Shown here: positions 62,601-64,000 of the stretch, piece by piece
How positions within the stretch are numbered: position 1 is the first letter of the stretch
Layout of the letters: each line of letters starts with the position of its first letter
Assembly (NCBI RefSeq): GCF_001039355.2
Contig: NW_019773947.1
Coordinates: 576,157-640,156, forward strand
Reading direction: 5' to 3'
Source: Lingula anatina
Lineage: Eukaryota > Brachiopoda > Lingulata > Lingulida > Lingulidae
Length of the DNA stretch: 64,000 nt
Position numbers and translations under genes: made by a program
The notes under the pieces: generated by a model
What the model was told of the DNA's origin: nothing
What the model saw: only the letters and a program-made list of their open reading frames with translations
Databases searched by the model: none

Positions 62601-63718
62601 GCTCATGAGCAGTTTGACAGACTCTGACCAGTTATTGGTCTTGTACCTGCAGAATAATGTTTAGAGAGTTTCTGTGTAAAAAAGTTAATCCTGGTCCTGT
62701 TAATCGTCATAGATCTCCTCCAAACAAGGGGATCCACTCACAGAGCATACTATGCTACATTTATCACACTTCCCACATTAACAACACTTATTGATTTTTT
62801 TTTTTAAAAGTCAATAAAAACAAATGAAAGTACACCATGAGTTAGAAAATATCAGAATGCTAGAGAAGGGTAGATCATAATTGAAGGCAGGATACAGCTG
62901 AGGTATCATAGGTAGTAAATGCTTAAAAGCATCAGGAAACAATGATATGGTTAAGGCTTTAACATCAGATCGCGTTATTGATTCAGTCTGTTAATCCAGG
63001 GATACCTCAGTTAGCATTGCTTTGATTGAGTTTTAAGCTTCAAACCACTTGAATTATCTCATATCTCAATATAAAGGCACCTCCTTCAGCATCAGATACA
63101 CAATAGAGCAAAATTCAATTATTGATGAGATGCTCCAAGAACTTCACTCAGCATCAGTGTATTAATTTTATAATCTGCACATTTTAGTTGTTTTTAACAG
63201 TATTTACCATGTAACAGTGCCTTTCTTTATTTCTTTTTGACAATTGTTTCAATTTAAATAAAAATAATATATATTTTAATTTTCTTATTATTTCAGAGGA
63301 ATTATTTAGGTTTATGCTGATATAGCAATAAGTAGTTTTAAATATTTACCTGAAAAAATTAATGAAATTAGGTTTTAAAAGATTCATCAAAGGGTAAAAC
63401 CAACATAAGCTTACCAATGATCACACATAATTCAAAGTATAGATACATAGTTGAACTTGACTGTCAAGTAATAAGGTTTTATGGTATATGATTTAAACAC
63501 CACGCTCAAAGTACAACTGTGATTTATAAAAAAACATATTCTCATTTCAGCTTCACTTCAGAATCCTCCCCAGCAGCAAGTATAAGCTAAACTATAACCT
63601 GTACCCCCTGGCTCCTGGTCATATCCCCCTGCCACGCCTACATCTGAACATGCTCAGGTACCCTGGGACCATGGACGACATAGTACATAAGATGATACCT
63701 TCACATGTATTTATCATG
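50608..63718 (+). CDS. TRAPPC11: TRAPPC11 (foie gras), TRAPPIII complex subunit, 3' end outside the window
   Basis: TRAPPC11 is a subunit of the TRAPPIII tethering complex in ER-Golgi traffic and autophagy. Coding exons: 50608-50808, 51169-51338, 51717-52002, 52341-52414, 52636-52732, 53078-53211, 53493-53634, 53865-53955, 54205-54284, 54495-54573, 54704-54758, 54932-55012, 55400-55464, 55963-56024, 56408-56543, 56766-56838, 57045-57102, 57400-57558, 58072-58271, 58567-58692, 58927-58976, 59200-59300, 59499-59558, 60141-60266, 60738-60845, 61113-61164, 61365-61470, 61724-61946, 63551-63718. They total 3,363 bases, exactly 1,121 codons, with no internal stop. Human TRAPPC11 has 1,133 residues, so only a short C-terminal piece is missing. 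Conserved blocks: ANRRADRVP-like [51 protein letters not shown], the foie gras region [19 protein letters not shown], and C-terminal gryzun-type beta-rich segments ([19 protein letters not shown]). The exon at 55963 uses a TCTAAG acceptor. The GTG GTG-like block at 53420 is a decoy copy of the exon 7 acceptor. Confidence 0.97.
53388..53525 (+). repeat. Tandem duplication (72 bases) of a TRAPPC11 splice acceptor
   Basis: TTAGTTGGT.TCAA.AGAAAC.TTACTTTTCAG|GTTCCA.ATATTTGG occurs first with the acceptor ending at 53420 and again with the acceptor ending at 53492. The second is the real one: it continues as GACTTGTTTGATGAAGC. The first copy loses the protein frame soon after and meets a stop (GGAAATGAATAA). 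Confidence 0.9.
57181..57380. repeat. Pyrimidine-rich minisatellite with (TTTC)n
   Basis: Repeats of CCTTAAACCTATTT-like units alternate with C/T runs and a (TTTC)n core (57234-57258) in the intron before the exon at 57400. The plus strand has almost no G. Confidence 0.8.
59583..59898. mobile_element. TTAA-flanked MITE with 22-base perfect terminal inverted repeats
   Basis: TTAAAGGGATAATAACTCTT continues to CG at 59604, and its exact reverse complement ends the element at 59877-59898. The outermost TTAA on both sides can be read as a TTAA target-site duplication, the signature of piggyBac-type insertion; the remaining 18 bases would be the inverted repeat. The element has no transposase and lies in a TRAPPC11 intron. 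Perfect repeats suggest recent activity. Confidence 0.88.
60551..60674. mobile_element. Small MITE with TCTGTTTCAC ends in a TRAPPC11 intron
   Basis: GGCCTCTGTTTCACA on the left and the reverse complement of TTTGTGAAACAGAGCCC on the right match at 13 of 14 end positions, and AACTTAATTAAG/CTTAAATCC-type inner sequence partly pairs. CCAG flanks both sides but is too short to define the target duplication. No ORF. Confidence 0.68.
61947..63550 (+). other. 1.6-kb TRAPPC11 intron
   Basis: It contains a short tandem repeat near 62335-62395 (CTTTTTGATGTT.GATTTGGTTCATAA twice) and otherwise AT-rich DNA. No coding exon was recognised between the exons ending 61946 and starting 63551. Confidence 0.55.
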
Positions 63719-63914
63719 GTAAGAAAAGTCAGTTCTCATTAAGAGTTTGAACTCAAACAAATTTGGCTAGTTTATTATTTATTTGAACATTTTTTGTGTC
63801 GCTTGTATTGTGACTTTTTGTAGGGAAATGATTATCTGTCATATCCCGCCACTTTTAGTTTGCTTAACCAATTGCTTTCTTAACAGATTAATGTATTTAG
63901 AATAAAAGCCTTTT

Positions 63915-64000
63915 TATGTACAGACACAGATGTGTCTGTACATATAGCCATCATCTGCGTCTGTCGTCGCCGTCGCCGTCGTCGCCGTCGCTGTCGCCGT
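63915..64000. repeat. 30-base palindrome followed by a (GTCGCC)n repeat at the window edge
   Basis: TATGTACAGACACA (63915-63928) and TGTGTCTGTACATA (63931-63944) are perfect inverted repeats around GA. After 25 bases, a GTCGCC/GTCGTC hexamer-type repeat (from about 63961) runs out of the window. Its very high GC contrasts with the AT-rich intron. It may be the end of a mobile element or a satellite; the other end is not visible. Confidence 0.75.

Noticed and set aside
1-64000. CRISPR arrays, operons, tRNA or rRNA genes
   Set aside because: Spliced animal genes throughout; no array of direct repeats with spacers and no recognisable tRNA or rRNA sequence was seen.

Overview
The window is nuclear DNA from an animal. 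Its genes are split by AT-rich GT-AG introns, two sequence gaps are present (25 N at 2003-2027, one N at 39191), and it contains DGCR8, a microprocessor subunit found only in animals. The proteins resemble vertebrate orthologues closely (Yippee-like, DNA2, HGH1, DGCR8, RWDD4, TRAPPC11), and the introns carry short non-autonomous DNA transposons. This suits a slowly evolving invertebrate, such as a lophotrochozoan or a non-vertebrate deuterostome. I cannot name the species.

Layout: 1-803, last two exons of an unrecognised gene (+). 2.6-13.8 kb, a Yippee-like gene (YPEL1-4 type, +) behind a promoter with CRE, E-box and ETS-type sites. 13.8-19.2 kb, 3' UTR and intergenic DNA. 19.2-32.0 kb, DNA2 helicase/nuclease (+, 29 exons) with a long N-terminal extension and a PCNA-interacting motif. 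33.2-36.3 kb, HGH1 (-, 5 exons), tail-to-tail with DNA2 and head-to-head with DGCR8. 36.4-46.0 kb, DGCR8 (+), with a spliced upstream ORF, an alternative 3'-terminal exon and an assembly-type 1.63-kb duplication. 48.3-49.7 kb, RWDD4 (-, 4 exons). 50.1 kb to the end, TRAPPC11 (+, 29 coding exons seen, last exon missing), head-to-head with RWDD4 as in human.

The genes are housekeeping genes of separate pathways: genome maintenance, eEF2 folding, microRNA processing and membrane traffic. They are not a functional cluster. I rebuilt every gene exon by exon. Reading phase closes exactly for the Yippee-like gene, HGH1, RWDD4, TRAPPC11 and DNA2 exons 4-29. It fails by one base in DNA2 exon 3 and in DGCR8 exon 10.

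I did not find an obviously new multi-gene system. The best leads are the alternative DGCR8 terminal exon with its duplicated HKATQFP motif, the spliced ORF that overlaps the DGCR8 start codon, the PIP box and extension on DNA2, three short tandem duplications that each copy a splice site, and a set of foldback/MITE elements, two with clear target-site duplications.
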